Shown in pieces: positions 1 through 8,898 of a stretch of 64,000 nucleotides of DNA. The stretch is from assembly GCF_016908975.1 (NCBI RefSeq), contig NZ_JAFBEX010000007.1:218879-282878 (forward strand), given 5' to 3'. Within the stretch, counting starts at the first letter, position 1. Every line of letters begins with the position of its first letter. A model generated the notes under the pieces. It made no database searches and was not told the DNA's origin. It saw only the letters and a program-made list of their open reading frames with translations. A program made the position numbers and the translations under genes. This DNA comes from Neobacillus cucumis. GTDB taxonomy: Bacteria; Bacillota; Bacilli; Bacillales; Cytobacillaceae.

Positions 1-342
1 TCCGTCAACGTTAATGGAAATTTCATTACGATAATAATCCCAATTCTCTTTCGCATTAAGCAAATTGACCCTTTGTTGGATACCAGCATTGTTAACAAGG
101 ACATTTAATTGAGGAAATTCTTTTATTGCCCATTCGAACAAATCGATTCGCTCGTCATCTTTGGAAACATCGCAAACCTTTGTATGTATCGCAGGATATT
201 TCTCCTTTACTTCACGCAATTTTTCTTCGCGCCTGCCGACAATGATGACCTCATTGCCTTTTTCTAAAAAACGCTCGGCAAACGCAAAACCAATGCCGGA
301 CGCTCCGCCAGTAATTAATATCGTATTCCCGGTCATCTTCAA
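1..342 (-). CDS. SDR-family oxidoreductase (DltE-like), 3' part cut by window edge
   Basis: Short-chain dehydrogenase/reductase; only the N-terminal ~114 residues are in the window. The start of the protein shows the Rossmann dinucleotide motif TGGASGIG, then GRREEKL and, near the window edge, the NNAG motif (VLVNNAGIQ), all classic SDR marks. I chose the TTG at 342 because an AAAGGAT ribosome binding site lies the right distance upstream, giving a MKMTGNT start as in DltE-type proteins; an ATG two codons later (336) is the alternative. Family members are NAD(P)-dependent cytosolic oxidoreductases; the substrate cannot be read here. Confident on family, not on substrate. Confidence 0.85.
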   Translation of the reverse strand, partial: MKMTGNTILITGGASGIGFAFAERFLEKGNEVIIVGRREEKLREVKEKYPAIHTKVCDVSKDDERIDLFEWAIKEFPQLNVLVNNAGIQQRVNLLNAKENWDYYRNEISINVDG

Positions 343-384
343 TTTTGATCATCCTTTTTTATTTTTTAGCTCTGTTAAATTTGG

Positions 385-577
385 CTGTTGATTTCCGCTC
401 CAGGCGTCAAGCTACCCGCGGGTGTGCCGGGTAGCCTCCTCGGCGAAGACAGCGCCTGTGGGGTCTCCCCTGCCCCGTACTCCCGCAGAACATTGAAATT
501 CTTCTTCGAATCCGCCCACGCACGAAGAAAATGCGATAGCACTCGAGGAGTCGAGCGCCCTCCGCTCCAATCAACAG
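385..577. repeat. Palindromic interspersed repeat, family 1, long copy
   Basis: Non-coding GC-rich element bounded by CTGTTGAT and ATCAACAG terminal inverted repeats. It shares CTGTTGATTTCCGCT, GAGCCTCCTCGGCG-like and GGGGTCTCC blocks with copies at 11118-11251 and 11588-11720. This copy carries about 50 extra bases between CCCGCAG and the GGAGTCGAGCG block. ORFs across it on both strands are accidental. Such elements recur between genes in Bacillus-type genomes as I remember them; the four copies here are direct evidence. Confidence 0.8.
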
Positions 578-756
578 AGTAAAAAAACAACAATTTCGTT
601 AACAGAGTCTATTTTTAAATGCTTTTTTATTTTAACGTTTAGGGCAATTTTGATTCATCAATAAGATTATTGACTATTTTCATTCATTATTACAAATAAT
701 AAGGGTGATATTCTTTTGAATATCCGTTTCATAATCCTATGATGAGGTGATTGTTG

Positions 757-909
757 ATGAGCTACAGAGACACTTTAGATTCACAGTCGGAGCTTTTTCA
801 CTACACTTTTACAAGACCGAAGCACACAAAAGCACTGGTGAACGGTCAGACAAGAGTGTCGCAGAACCAAATCATCTTAAGGAGTAATGCTAAGGCCCAT
901 CGCTGGTAA
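757..909 (+). CDS. YpzG-like small protein (50 aa)
   Basis: A 50-residue ORF beginning MSYRDTLDSQ and ending NAKAHRW. An AGGTGA ribosome binding site sits seven bases before the ATG. The core RPKHTKALVNGQT followed by NQIIL resembles, from memory, the short YpzG family of Bacillus (KHxxxxVNGxT pattern), whose function is unknown. It is basic, has no signal peptide and no membrane segment. It stands alone, followed by two hairpins. The stop codon lies between the arms of a short inverted repeat (ATGCTAAG...CTTAGCAT). The reading frame and RBS are clear; the family call is tentative. Confidence 0.55.
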   Translation: MSYRDTLDSQSELFHYTFTRPKHTKALVNGQTRVSQNQIILRSNAKAHRW

Positions 910-933
910 GATAGCTCTTAGCATCAAGAAACG

Positions 934-1000
934 AGTTGGCTGCTTTCGGCAGCCAACTAAGCGGACCCTTTTCAGTCTTGGAAAGGGTCTGTCTTTTTTA
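934..1000 (+). terminator. Double hairpin terminator after the YpzG-like gene
   Basis: First hairpin AGTTGGCTGC-tttc-GGCAGCCAACT at 934-957. The second, GACCCTTT...GGAAAGGGTC at 964-989, is followed by GTCTTTTTT. The second is a standard intrinsic terminator; the first may be part of the transcript structure. Confidence 0.8.
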
Positions 1001-1095
1001 TATGTCTTTTTGAATAAAATATTTCTTGAAAAGAAAGGGTTAGAACTATATCATAAAATCTAATTATAACTTTAACCAACGGAGTGACATTCACC

Positions 1096-1599
1096 ATGTA
1101 TGAAAATTTTACAATAAGAGATGCAGATAAAAAAGAAATGCCAGTGATCGTTGATATTTATAATTCCACCATTGCCGGCAGAATGGTTACGGCCGATTTA
1201 GAGCCCGTTACGGTCGAAAGCCGAATGCCATGGTATTTCGAGCACACCCCTACATTTCGTCCATTATGGGTAGTCGAAACAAATGGGCAAATTTGTGCGT
1301 GGGTCAGCTTTCAGTCGTTTTACGGCCGGCCAGCTTATAACGCGACAGCAGAAATAAGTATTTACATTCATCATGATTTTCGCGGGAAAAAGTTAGGGAA
1401 ATTCCTCATCCAAAAGGCAATTGATGAATGTCCGAGACTGGGTATTAAGACTTTGCTTGGGTTTATTTTTGGACATAATGAACCTAGCGTGAAGTTGTTT
1501 GAAAGTTTTGGTTTTGAAAAATGGGCTCACTTGCCAAATGTGGCAGAGTTAGACGGTGTTGAACGAGATTTACTGATCCTTGGTAAAAGAATTTACTAA
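1096..1599 (+). CDS. GNAT family N-acetyltransferase (MnaT/phosphinothricin acetyltransferase-like)
   Basis: 167-residue single-domain GNAT enzyme. The start at ATG 1096 is set by GGAG at 1081-1084; a GTG inside that RBS would give a longer but implausible protein. Visible features: IRDADKKEMPVIVDIYN at the N-terminus, ATAEISIYIHHDFRGKKLGK (acetyl-CoA P-loop R/Q-x-x-G-x-G/A type), and NEPSVKLFESFGFEKW near the C-terminus. This layout matches L-amino-acid or phosphinothricin N-acetyltransferases, which acetylate free amino groups with acetyl-CoA in the cytosol. The true substrate is unknown. It stands 27 bases before the DUF2533 gene and may be cotranscribed with it. Confidence 0.88.
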   Translation: MYENFTIRDADKKEMPVIVDIYNSTIAGRMVTADLEPVTVESRMPWYFEHTPTFRPLWVVETNGQICAWVSFQSFYGRPAYNATAEISIYIHHDFRGKKLGKFLIQKAIDECPRLGIKTLLGFIFGHNEPSVKLFESFGFEKWAHLPNVAELDGVERDLLILGKRIY

Positions 1600-1626
1600 G
1601 AAAAATAACAAAAGAGGGGTAAAAAA

Positions 1627-1878
1627 ATGAGTGTTCATAAGGCAATTTCGGAACATGTGAATAAACAAAATAAGAAAATTAACGATTTCCTTTCTCTTGA
1701 CCATTTAAGGGAACTTTATATTGAAGAAACTGTCACATTATGCAAAGCAGGACAACCATTTACAACGGAAAAAATCAATCATGTTACAAACCAGATTAAT
1801 GAATTGGCTAGACAAGGAATCATCCCGACACGGAAATTAGTTACTGTTGAGATGGTTAAAGAATATGCACTAAGATAA
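1627..1878 (+). CDS. DUF2533 family protein (YpbS-like)
   Basis: 83-residue soluble helical protein preceded by an AGAGGGG ribosome binding site. The pattern MSVHKAISEHVNKQNKK, then FTTEKINHVTNQINELA and TRKLVTVEMVKEYA, corresponds to the Bacillus YpbS/DUF2533 family as I recall it. Function is not known. No signal peptide, cysteines limited to one. It closely follows the acetyltransferase on the same strand. Full length for the family. Confidence 0.75.
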   Translation: MSVHKAISEHVNKQNKKINDFLSLDHLRELYIEETVTLCKAGQPFTTEKINHVTNQINELARQGIIPTRKLVTVEMVKEYALR

Positions 1879-2008
1879 GGCTAATCTTCCATAAAATTGA
1901 ATTTAGCTTTTTATTATTCCAAAATAGGTCATTTTCTTGTACTATATAATAGAATGTTTTCTATTATTCTTGGAAGCTTTGTTTTCAAGAAAGAATTTGG
2001 TGAATGAG

Positions 2009-3670
2009 ATGGATAAAAAAAAGTTAGTTATCCTTTATATAATCAGTAGTATCATCTGGATATATGGTTCCAATTATTTAATTCAAGAATTTCTTCCATC
2101 GCCTTACATCTTCATTGTCGAGAGAACAAAGGAATTCTTTTATATTATTGTCACTGGCGCATTTATTTATTTTTCCTACAGTAAACAACAGGAATTAACA
2201 CACTCCCAGGAGGATAAACAGAGGCTTTCGACGCTCATTAATTCCATGGTTGACATTGTTACCTTCAAGGATGGTGAGGGCAGATGGATTGAGGCAAATG
2301 AATTTGGGCTGCAATTGTTTGGTCTCGAAGAGGTAGATTACAGAGGAAAAAAGGATTCCGAGCTTGCTAATTATTCTAAGTTTCATACGGATGCGCTTAT
2401 GTTTTGTGAAGAATCGGACGAACAGGCCTGGAAAAATGCAGGAATTACCCGAGTCGAAGAGGTACTCCCTATGCCGGATGGAACAAGAAGAACATTCGAT
2501 ACCATCAAGGTTCCGCTGTTCCATTCTGATCAGAGCAGACAAGGTTTAGTTGTAATTGGTCGAGATATAACGGAGAAAAAGGAAATGGCCTTACAACTAG
2601 CTGAAAGTCAACAGCAATATAAATCGTTATTCGAATATAGTCCTGATATTGTCTATATGTTGGATTTAGCCGGCACAATTACCAAATTAAATCCTCATTT
2701 CGATGTGATTACTGGTTTTAAGCGAGAGGATTTTTTGGGTCAAAACGTAACAAGTCTATTGTCTAAAAAGTATCAAAAATTCGTCACTCACTTTATTCAA
2801 TCTGTTGTAGAAGAAAGTAAACCGATTATGTATGAAATTAAGGTTCCTCACCGTAAGGGTCATAGTATTACATTGCAATGTACATCTGTACCCATTATCG
2901 TCAATGGAAAAATTTCAGGTATCATTGGCTATGGACGAGATGTAACCAGCTTAAGAAAAACAGAGGAACAGCTAAGAAGAACAGAAAAACTTTCGGTAGT
3001 GGGTGAACTCTCTGCAAGTGTGGCACACGAAATCCGAAATCCGCTTACCTCTTTAAAGGGTTTTGTTCAGCTTTTACAAATGGAAGACCCAAAACACCAG
3101 TTCTACTATGGGATCATGATTGATGAATTAGATCGGATTAATTATATTGTGGGTGAATTACTGTTACTAGCTAAGCCACAACATCTTAAATTTTCGAAAG
3201 CTTCTATCCAAAAACTTTTAGGTGATGTGGTTTCATTATTAAACACGGAAGCCATTTACCATAATGTTCAAATCGCCCCTTCTTTTCCGGAAATAGACCA
3301 TTATATTGAATGTGAGCCAAATCAGCTTAAACAAGTATTTATAAATATCATCAAAAATGCGATTGAGGCTTCTTATAAAGGAAGTATAGTTGAGATTTCC
3401 CTTCTGCCTGTAACAGGAGAACAAGTAAACATTGTGGTAAAAGATAATGGTTGCGGCATTTCTAAGGAACGATTAGAAAAACTTGGTGAACCGTTCTATT
3501 CTTCTAAAGAAAAAGGAACGGGTCTTGGATTAACCGTTAGCTTTAAAATTGTTCAAGCTCACAATGGACAAATACGGTTTAACAGCCAAAAGAACCATGG
3601 AACATCCGTGGAGATTTCCTTGCCAACAATACAAAATACAAGTAAGGCAAAGCTTCAAGACATCTCATAA
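2009..3670 (+). CDS. PAS-domain sensor histidine kinase (sporulation-kinase-like)
   Basis: 553-residue membrane histidine kinase. Two hydrophobic segments (about 6-25 and 42-57) precede two PAS domains (about 70-185, ending VVIGRDITEKKEM, and 205-315, ending IIGYGRDVTSLRKTE). The HisKA domain carries VAHEIRNPL with the phospho-acceptor His near residue 339. The HATPase_c domain has N box NAIEAS, G1 DNGCGIS and GTGLGL. The arrangement resembles the Bacillus spore kinases that feed the Spo0F/Spo0A phosphorelay; no response regulator is adjacent, which fits an orphan phosphorelay kinase. ATG 2009 was chosen; a longer in-frame TTG start at 1937 would overlap a TATAAT-like promoter element at 1945-1950. 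Confident on the kinase, moderate on the sporulation role. Confidence 0.85.
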   Translation: MDKKKLVILYIISSIIWIYGSNYLIQEFLPSPYIFIVERTKEFFYIIVTGAFIYFSYSKQQELTHSQEDKQRLSTLINSMVDIVTFKDGEGRWIEANEFGLQLFGLEEVDYRGKKDSELANYSKFHTDALMFCEESDEQAWKNAGITRVEEVLPMPDGTRRTFDTIKVPLFHSDQSRQGLVVIGRDITEKKEMALQLAESQQQYKSLFEYSPDIVYMLDLAGTITKLNPHFDVITGFKREDFLGQNVTSLLSKKYQKFVTHFIQSVVEESKPIMYEIKVPHRKGHSITLQCTSVPIIVNGKISGIIGYGRDVTSLRKTEEQLRRTEKLSVVGELSASVAHEIRNPLTSLKGFVQLLQMEDPKHQFYYGIMIDELDRINYIVGELLLLAKPQHLKFSKASIQKLLGDVVSLLNTEAIYHNVQIAPSFPEIDHYIECEPNQLKQVFINIIKNAIEASYKGSIVEISLLPVTGEQVNIVVKDNGCGISKERLEKLGEPFYSSKEKGTGLGLTVSFKIVQAHNGQIRFNSQKNHGTSVEISLPTIQNTSKAKLQDIS

Positions 3671-3676
3671 TAAAAA

Positions 3677-3717
3677 AAACTGCCACTTGCGTGAAGCATG
3701 TTTTGGCAGTTTTTTTA
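3677..3717. terminator. Bidirectional terminator between kinase and gerB
   Basis: Stem AAAACTGCCA (3677-3686) / TGGCAGTTTT (3704-3713), with T-runs on both strands. It ends the plus-strand kinase and the minus-strand germination operon. Confidence 0.85.
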
Positions 3718-4824
3718 TGCTTGTTCATTTTTCCCTTTACCTCTATTTCGAAAAAAGGCAATCATTAATAAAAACGATGGAATCAAGATTTGAAATGGCC
3801 AATGTAAAAAGATTGGAACAATCTGTAGTCCCTCTTTTATATGCTCGGCATAGTTGGAAGCAATGGTAATCGACGAAAACAAAACAAGGGCACCCATAGG
3901 AAAACTGAGCTTCCTATGGTTTTTAAAGCCAAATATATCGGCAGTTCCTATTACGGCTGCATAGAAAAATATGGAGATTTTAAAGAACCCGCCAATCACC
4001 AAATACAGCATAAACAGAACATCCAGCCGTTCAATAAAATTTGCCAATTGAATCTTACTGATCGTGGATAGGAGCGGAAAGTTCGCCCTTGCAAATAAAT
4101 CAGCACCTAGTGCGGCAACATTAATAACTGCTGTGATGGTAATATTTATTCCACTAAGGACCATCCCACCTAAACACACCCATTTTGCCTTTTTAGCATC
4201 ATTTAAATAGGGCAGCAACATCGTAAAAACCACCATCTCTCCAAATGGGAAATTAACAGTTTCTGTTAAGGCGGTTTTTAAAGCAGGCTTCAAGCCATTT
4301 TCTAAAATGGGTCTTAGGTTTTCCAAATGGATTAAACCCGAAAACATGATTAACCCAAAGCCAACCACCGCCATCATATAAACGATTAAAAAAAAGAGCT
4401 CACCCACCCTTGCAATTACCTCAAATCCCTTATGAACACCATAAATAATCGTAAAGATCATTAAACAATTAATGACAATTAAAGGAGTGGTGGTGTAGAT
4501 CGTTGTAGTTAACAATTCCCCAAAATCCCTTAATACCCTCGAAGCGCAATAGAGAAAGTAGATGATATAGCCTATTCCGATCATGCGTCCAATCCACTTT
4601 CCGGTAATTTTTTGAATATAACTGGTAAGGGGGAGGTCCTGATAATATTTATATAATTGATAATAGATTAGGAAGACTCCTAACCCAAACCCAAGACCTA
4701 AAATAATGGCAATCCAGGCATCCTGTTTGGCTTGGGCCCCAAGTCCAACTAGAATCGCACTCCCCATTTCAAACAAAACAACCAGTACAAATAATTGATA
4801 GGCCTTAATTTTTGCGCTTTCCAT
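3715..4824 (-). CDS. Spore germinant receptor B subunit (GerAB/GerKB family)
   Basis: 369-residue integral membrane protein of the APC-like Ger(x)B family, the amino-acid-transporter-like subunit of nutrient germinant receptors in the spore inner membrane. Around ten hydrophobic segments; starts MESAKIKAYQLFVLVVLFEM and contains the family-like GLGAQAKQDAW stretch. The start at 4824 has AGGGGGGAGTGT upstream; a longer ORF start at 4902 has no RBS. Last gene of the A-C-B operon, 22 bases after gerC, the gene order known for gerK. Expected to be transcribed in the forespore; no clear sigma-G promoter was identified. Confidence 0.9.
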   Translation of the reverse strand: MESAKIKAYQLFVLVVLFEMGSAILVGLGAQAKQDAWIAIILGLGFGLGVFLIYYQLYKYYQDLPLTSYIQKITGKWIGRMIGIGYIIYFLYCASRVLRDFGELLTTTIYTTTPLIVINCLMIFTIIYGVHKGFEVIARVGELFFLIVYMMAVVGFGLIMFSGLIHLENLRPILENGLKPALKTALTETVNFPFGEMVVFTMLLPYLNDAKKAKWVCLGGMVLSGINITITAVINVAALGADLFARANFPLLSTISKIQLANFIERLDVLFMLYLVIGGFFKISIFFYAAVIGTADIFGFKNHRKLSFPMGALVLFSSITIASNYAEHIKEGLQIVPIFLHWPFQILIPSFLLMIAFFRNRGKGKNEQA

Positions 4825-4846
4825 ACACTCCCCCCTTACCCGATAT

Positions 4847-6055
4847 TTATTTCTCCATGGTAGACCAAAATGGTATGGTCCTAATTCCTTCACGGCGAAC
4901 ATAAAAATCTACGCTCACATTCACCTTTAATGATGCGAATTCCTCGTCCCAATTTCCTTGATACTTTTTCCATAATTTTGGATTGGAAATATGAACTTTG
5001 TCACCAAATCCTAATATGTCCGTTTTTAATTTTTGTGAAGCTTTCACTGAGTGTACTATTTGTCTTTTGATTTCCTTTTCCGCTAGCTTATCGATTTGAT
5101 TTATCACATCGGGGTTGTTTAAATCAATGGCTGTATTTGCTTCACTAAGCCAGCCTTCACTATCAATTTTAATATTGATAATAGGTTTTTGATTAATAAA
5201 CTGAACAGAAACTTTTGTTTTCGATCGAATCGGTGCCACAACCAGGGCCTTTTTCTTGTTCTTCCAATCAATATAAATATCGGTACTTTTTACCTTATCC
5301 TGAATCCATACTACTCCGCGTGCATCATTATTACTCATCCAGCCGAGTAATTTTCCGTCTTTAAAGATTGCTAAACCATCTGAAGCAAGAAAGGCATCTG
5401 TTGTGGTTTTTTGCAAGTTTTCCCCTTCCCTAGCTTTCGATTTAATACCAATTAAACGGTAACCATTTAAAAAAGGCTCTTTCCCCTTGCTCACAAGTTC
5501 CATCAAAAAGTCATCAATATTTACACTCATATTTTCACCAAGCATGACCTCTGAAGCTTTGATCTGTTTGGTAATCTTGTTAACCGGAAGCCGATCAAGA
5601 ATCGTAAGTGTTGTCACAATTTGTTCTGCTGTAGAACCTCTTGCTACAACCATTTCCGTAGTGGTTCGAAATTCAGGGTCGCGGTCAAGAGCATCTAAAA
5701 TATAGAGCAAATCTTCTTTGGCCACTTTTTCACTAATCACAACTAAATTTGTGTGAGCATAATAGAGGCGCCGTGATACCTTTTTCGTAGCCTTTCTAGC
5801 TGCCTCTGTTAACGTATCCCCAGTACTACGATAAACGGCAATGGGCAGACCTTGACCTCCCCCGCCGCCTTGTCCGGTTATCACATTACCTGGATTGACA
5901 AGCTGATAAGAGACCTTAAATTTATTGTCCTTCCCTTTATCGATGCCCATCGCCATAACAAAGGCCAATTCAGTCAATTCTTTTTGATTCCAACATCCAC
6001 TAAGCAGCGGCAAAAGCATAATTAATATCGTTACTATGTGAAAGCCTTTTTTCAT
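4847..6055 (-). CDS. Spore germinant receptor C subunit, lipoprotein (GerAC/GerKC family)
   Basis: 402-residue Ger(x)C lipoprotein. Signal peptide with lipobox LLSGC (Cys21) followed by WNQKELTELAFVMAMGIDKG, the typical family start. The rest is the three-domain Ger(x)C body, ending with a helical C-terminal domain. It works with the A and B subunits in nutrient-triggered germination on the spore inner membrane. The ATG overlaps the gerA stop by four bases, implying translational coupling. A Gly-rich patch (GQGGGGGQGLP) near residue 65 is a small local peculiarity. Full length for the family. Confidence 0.92.
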   Translation of the reverse strand: MKKGFHIVTILIMLLPLLSGCWNQKELTELAFVMAMGIDKGKDNKFKVSYQLVNPGNVITGQGGGGGQGLPIAVYRSTGDTLTEAARKATKKVSRRLYYAHTNLVVISEKVAKEDLLYILDALDRDPEFRTTTEMVVARGSTAEQIVTTLTILDRLPVNKITKQIKASEVMLGENMSVNIDDFLMELVSKGKEPFLNGYRLIGIKSKAREGENLQKTTTDAFLASDGLAIFKDGKLLGWMSNNDARGVVWIQDKVKSTDIYIDWKNKKKALVVAPIRSKTKVSVQFINQKPIINIKIDSEGWLSEANTAIDLNNPDVINQIDKLAEKEIKRQIVHSVKASQKLKTDILGFGDKVHISNPKLWKKYQGNWDEEFASLKVNVSVDFYVRREGIRTIPFWSTMEK

Positions 6056-7656
6056 GACTCATCACCATTATTATTTTTTCCTTTATCCGGATTTGGAGGT
6101 CCAGGCTTTTGATTTTCTCCCGTTCTCTTAATATTCCCTTTACTAATAAAGGGTGGTCTATTTTTAAATGCCCAGAGTGGAAAACGCACAAAGGCGTCTG
6201 CCTGATTACTAATATTAAATGGTGCTAGCGGCATCATATATGGAATTCCAAAACTGCGGAGAGAACATAAATGAATGGCCATAAACATAAGCCCGAGCAT
6301 CATGCCATAGAAACCTAAAATAGTTGCCAAGCCCATTAAGACAAAGCGAAGTAATCTGGCCGCAATCGCCATGGCAAAAATCGGTGTAGAAAAATTCGCG
6401 ATGGCGGTAATCGATACGACGATAACCATAACAGGTGAGACAAATCCAGCTTGAACAGCAGCCTGACCAATAACAAGCGCACCTACAATGGACACTGCCT
6501 GACCGACTGCTCGAGGAAGCCTAAGACCAGCCTCCCTCAAGATTTCAAAGGTTATTTCCATCACCAAGGCCTCAACAAAGGCAGGGAATGGCACATTCTC
6601 CCTTTGAGCCGCAATGGCAATCGCCATGGTGGTAGGAATCATTTCTTGATGAAACGTTGTGGCCGCTATATAGGTAGCAGGACCAATAAGGGCAACTAAA
6701 AAGGAAATAATCCTTAGGAGCCTGATCCCTGTTGAAATATCAAACCGGGAATAGTAATCATCTGGCGCTTGAAAAAATTGCACGAATAACGCAGGCGCCG
6801 TAAGAACAAATGGTGTCCCATCGACTATAATAGCAATCCTGCCTTCAACCAGCTGGGAGCAGACTACATCGGGTCTTTCAGTGTGAAAGGTGGTCGGAAA
6901 TGTTGTCCATGTTTGATCCTCAATTAACTGTTCGATATATCCTGATGCAATAATGGCATCAATATCAATTCGCTTTAATCTCTCTCTGATTTCATCGACA
7001 ATTTTTTCATTGGCAATTCCTTTTATATACACAAGCGCAATATCCGTTTGGGTCACTGTGCCTAATTTCAGCGATTCCACCCATAAATTAGGACTTTTTA
7101 ACCGTCTTCTGAGTAAAGCCGTATTGGTTCTTAATGTTTCGGTAAATGAGTCCTTTGGTCCTCTGATGGATAACTGTGTAGTTGGCTCTGTAATAGAACG
7201 CTTATCCCATCCCTTTGTTTCAGCGCCTATTGCCTTATTGCAGCCGTCGATAAAAATCACGCTATTTCCTGAAAATAACGAGTCATAGACAGTATTCCAA
7301 TTATCGATGGTTTGGACGCTTCCTAATGCTAATGCATGATCCATGAGAAATTGAAAAATATCCTGTTGCGCAGGAAGGATTTTCTCCATAAAAGGTTCTA
7401 ACAGAAAATCACTAATCATTTTGCTATCAATCAATCCATCAATATAAACTAACGCTACTTTATGACCGCTAACTAAAAATTCCCGGATGGTAACATCCGT
7501 ACTATTCCCACATTCACCTTTAATACGGTCGATATTTTCTTTATAATGGCGAAGGATTGGTAAATCTTCTGGTTTAAGTGGATCTTGTTTTTGTCGATAA
7601 TTATCATTCTGTCTCTTCTGCTGTTTTTTCTTCAAAATTTGTGACAGGATTGACAC
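6052..7656 (-). CDS. Spore germinant receptor A subunit (GerAA/GerKA family)
   Basis: About 534 residues. The N-terminal soluble domain starts after a Gln/Lys-rich segment (KKKQQKRQNDNYRQKQD); the central part has the conserved GerA blocks (RGPKDSFTETLRTNTALLRRR, then VEGRIAIIVDGTPFVL). About four to five C-terminal membrane helices follow, ending in a hydrophilic Pro/Asn-rich tail (NQKPGPPNPDKGKNNNGDES). I prefer GTG 7656, since AGGTGG sits six bases before it; the ATG at 7671 lies upstream of that RBS. First gene of the A-C-B operon. The A subunit takes part in germinant recognition and release of spore small molecules. Confidence 0.9.
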   Translation of the reverse strand: MSILSQILKKKQQKRQNDNYRQKQDPLKPEDLPILRHYKENIDRIKGECGNSTDVTIREFLVSGHKVALVYIDGLIDSKMISDFLLEPFMEKILPAQQDIFQFLMDHALALGSVQTIDNWNTVYDSLFSGNSVIFIDGCNKAIGAETKGWDKRSITEPTTQLSIRGPKDSFTETLRTNTALLRRRLKSPNLWVESLKLGTVTQTDIALVYIKGIANEKIVDEIRERLKRIDIDAIIASGYIEQLIEDQTWTTFPTTFHTERPDVVCSQLVEGRIAIIVDGTPFVLTAPALFVQFFQAPDDYYSRFDISTGIRLLRIISFLVALIGPATYIAATTFHQEMIPTTMAIAIAAQRENVPFPAFVEALVMEITFEILREAGLRLPRAVGQAVSIVGALVIGQAAVQAGFVSPVMVIVVSITAIANFSTPIFAMAIAARLLRFVLMGLATILGFYGMMLGLMFMAIHLCSLRSFGIPYMMPLAPFNISNQADAFVRFPLWAFKNRPPFISKGNIKRTGENQKPGPPNPDKGKNNNGDES

Positions 7657-7798
7657 AAGTCTCCACCTCATTCCAAGAGTTAATTATGGTTATTTTCCCC
7701 AAAAGGGACACGAATATCCAAAAATCCATGAACCTCCAAGTATAAGGAATCTAAAAATCTAAATAATAAGATAGAACATGGAATGAAGGTGACGGCAT

Positions 7799-8038
7799 TT
7801 GAAAGCGATGTTTGTTATTTTTATACTGGCAGGCGGAATGCTAGGCTTAATTATATTCTTAGATATTTTGCTGGGGACTGAGCCCAAAAGACTTTTTGGG
7901 AAGGCCTTAAACCCCTTCCGTGTAATGGAACCAGCTGAATACGTAATCGTGTTTTTATTCGCCTTTTTCCTTGCTGTCAGCTTTGTTAAATCTTTCATAA
8001 AAAAAAGAAAAAAGCAGAATAAACCACAAACGAACTAA
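7799..8038 (+). CDS. Small two-helix membrane protein, unknown function
   Basis: 79 residues from a TTG start, supported by AAGGTGA six bases upstream. Two hydrophobic segments: MFVIFILAGGMLGLIIFLDI and YVIVFLFAFFLAVSFV. Between them is a polar loop (GTEPKRLFGKALNPFRVMEPAE), and the tail is very basic (KSFIKKRKKQNKPQTN). I do not recognise the family. It is divergent from the gerA operon and convergent with the next small gene, sharing a terminator with it. Confidence 0.65.
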   Translation: MKAMFVIFILAGGMLGLIIFLDILLGTEPKRLFGKALNPFRVMEPAEYVIVFLFAFFLAVSFVKSFIKKRKKQNKPQTN

Positions 8039-8069
8039 CATCTCAATTTATTTTCTAACCTAAAAAGAG

Positions 8070-8105
8070 AAAAGAACTCCGATTATTCAACCGGAGCTCT
8101 TTTCT
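8070..8105. terminator. Bidirectional terminator
   Basis: AAGAACTCCG...CGGAGCTCTTTT hairpin with A/T runs on both sides. The stop codon of the minus-strand gene lies inside the stem. Confidence 0.75.
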
Positions 8106-8296
8106 TGGTTATGATGGTCCATAACTATTTTCTTTTTCCTCTTCCTAAATGTTAACATGATTTGAAAGCGAGTCATCCATTTTTTCCTTAACTCAATGTT
8201 TTTCCCGTACAAAAAGCGGCTCCAACAATTGTAAATGAATTCCTCTACAAAAACTATCAATATGATTGCCGATATAATCTTAAACCAGAAACTCAT
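8087..8296 (-). CDS. Small membrane-anchored basic protein, unknown function
   Basis: 69 residues from ATG 8296, with AAGGGG nine bases upstream; a longer frame to 8344 lacks an RBS. One N-terminal hydrophobic segment (FWFKIISAIILIVFVEEFIY) precedes a highly basic region (RKRKKKIV). Its stop codon falls in the stem of the shared terminator. Not recognised. Confidence 0.5.
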   Translation of the reverse strand: MSFWFKIISAIILIVFVEEFIYNCWSRFLYGKNIELRKKWMTRFQIMLTFRKRKKKIVMDHHNQEKSSG

Positions 8297-8453
8297 TTCA
8301 AGGACCCCTTTTCGTTGAATCCATCTTCGTATTTGAAATTTCATTAACAGAAGACCTTCATGTATTACATTTATTTCTTCCTACCATTATTTTAACAAAC
8401 CCCTTCCAACTTTGGATGGATTTTAATAACATTCCTATATTTTCCACTAAAGG

Positions 8454-8720
8454 TTAATTGGGCTTTTCGTACTTTAATGCTTGATCGCTGTCCCTATACC
8501 CTTTCGTTGTGGGATCTTGGATAATTCCCAGCATCGATAATAACACAAACACGGCATTAACCACTGTTAGAATGGAATTTTGAATGCTATCAGTTAATTG
8601 AAAATGAATGAGCCCCATTGAATGTAAACCCGACAAAACCATTTCAGCGACAATCATGATTTGTGAAAGAAAGGCTATAACCCAATTTCGGTTTTTGAAG
8701 CGGACTTTCCAGTTAATCAA
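8454..8720 (-). CDS. Phage holin family protein (phi LC3 type), orphan
   Basis: 88 residues with the start MINWKVRFKNRNWV, two hydrophobic segments and the IQDPTTKGYRDSDQAL motif near the C-terminus. These mark phi LC3-family holins, small membrane proteins that permeabilise the membrane for endolysins. No endolysin or other phage gene is adjacent, so it is either a domesticated holin or a prophage remnant. Full length; GGGGAGAAATTG lies just before the ATG as RBS. Confidence 0.85.
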   Translation of the reverse strand: MINWKVRFKNRNWVIAFLSQIMIVAEMVLSGLHSMGLIHFQLTDSIQNSILTVVNAVFVLLSMLGIIQDPTTKGYRDSDQALKYEKPN

Positions 8721-8898
8721 TTTCTCCCCACCCTATTCTTTTATTTTAGTCTCTAATAAAATATGCTAACTTAGCAGAAAGGTTGTCTACGGTTATCACC
8801 GTTTTCTTACAATAATAAAATACACAATGTTGGTCTTTTTTCTTGAGAAATTTTATAATAAAGAAATCGAAAATTCCCATTGAAAGTTAGGAGATAAC

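Noticed and set aside
375..593. Open frames on both strands at 375-593
   Set aside because: They lie within the GC-rich family-1 repeat, which is open by composition; other copies do not keep the frame.
1937..2008. Longer N-terminus for the histidine kinase from a TTG codon
   Set aside because: No ribosome binding site; the added stretch overlaps a TATAAT-like element and would precede the first membrane helix with an unrelated sequence.
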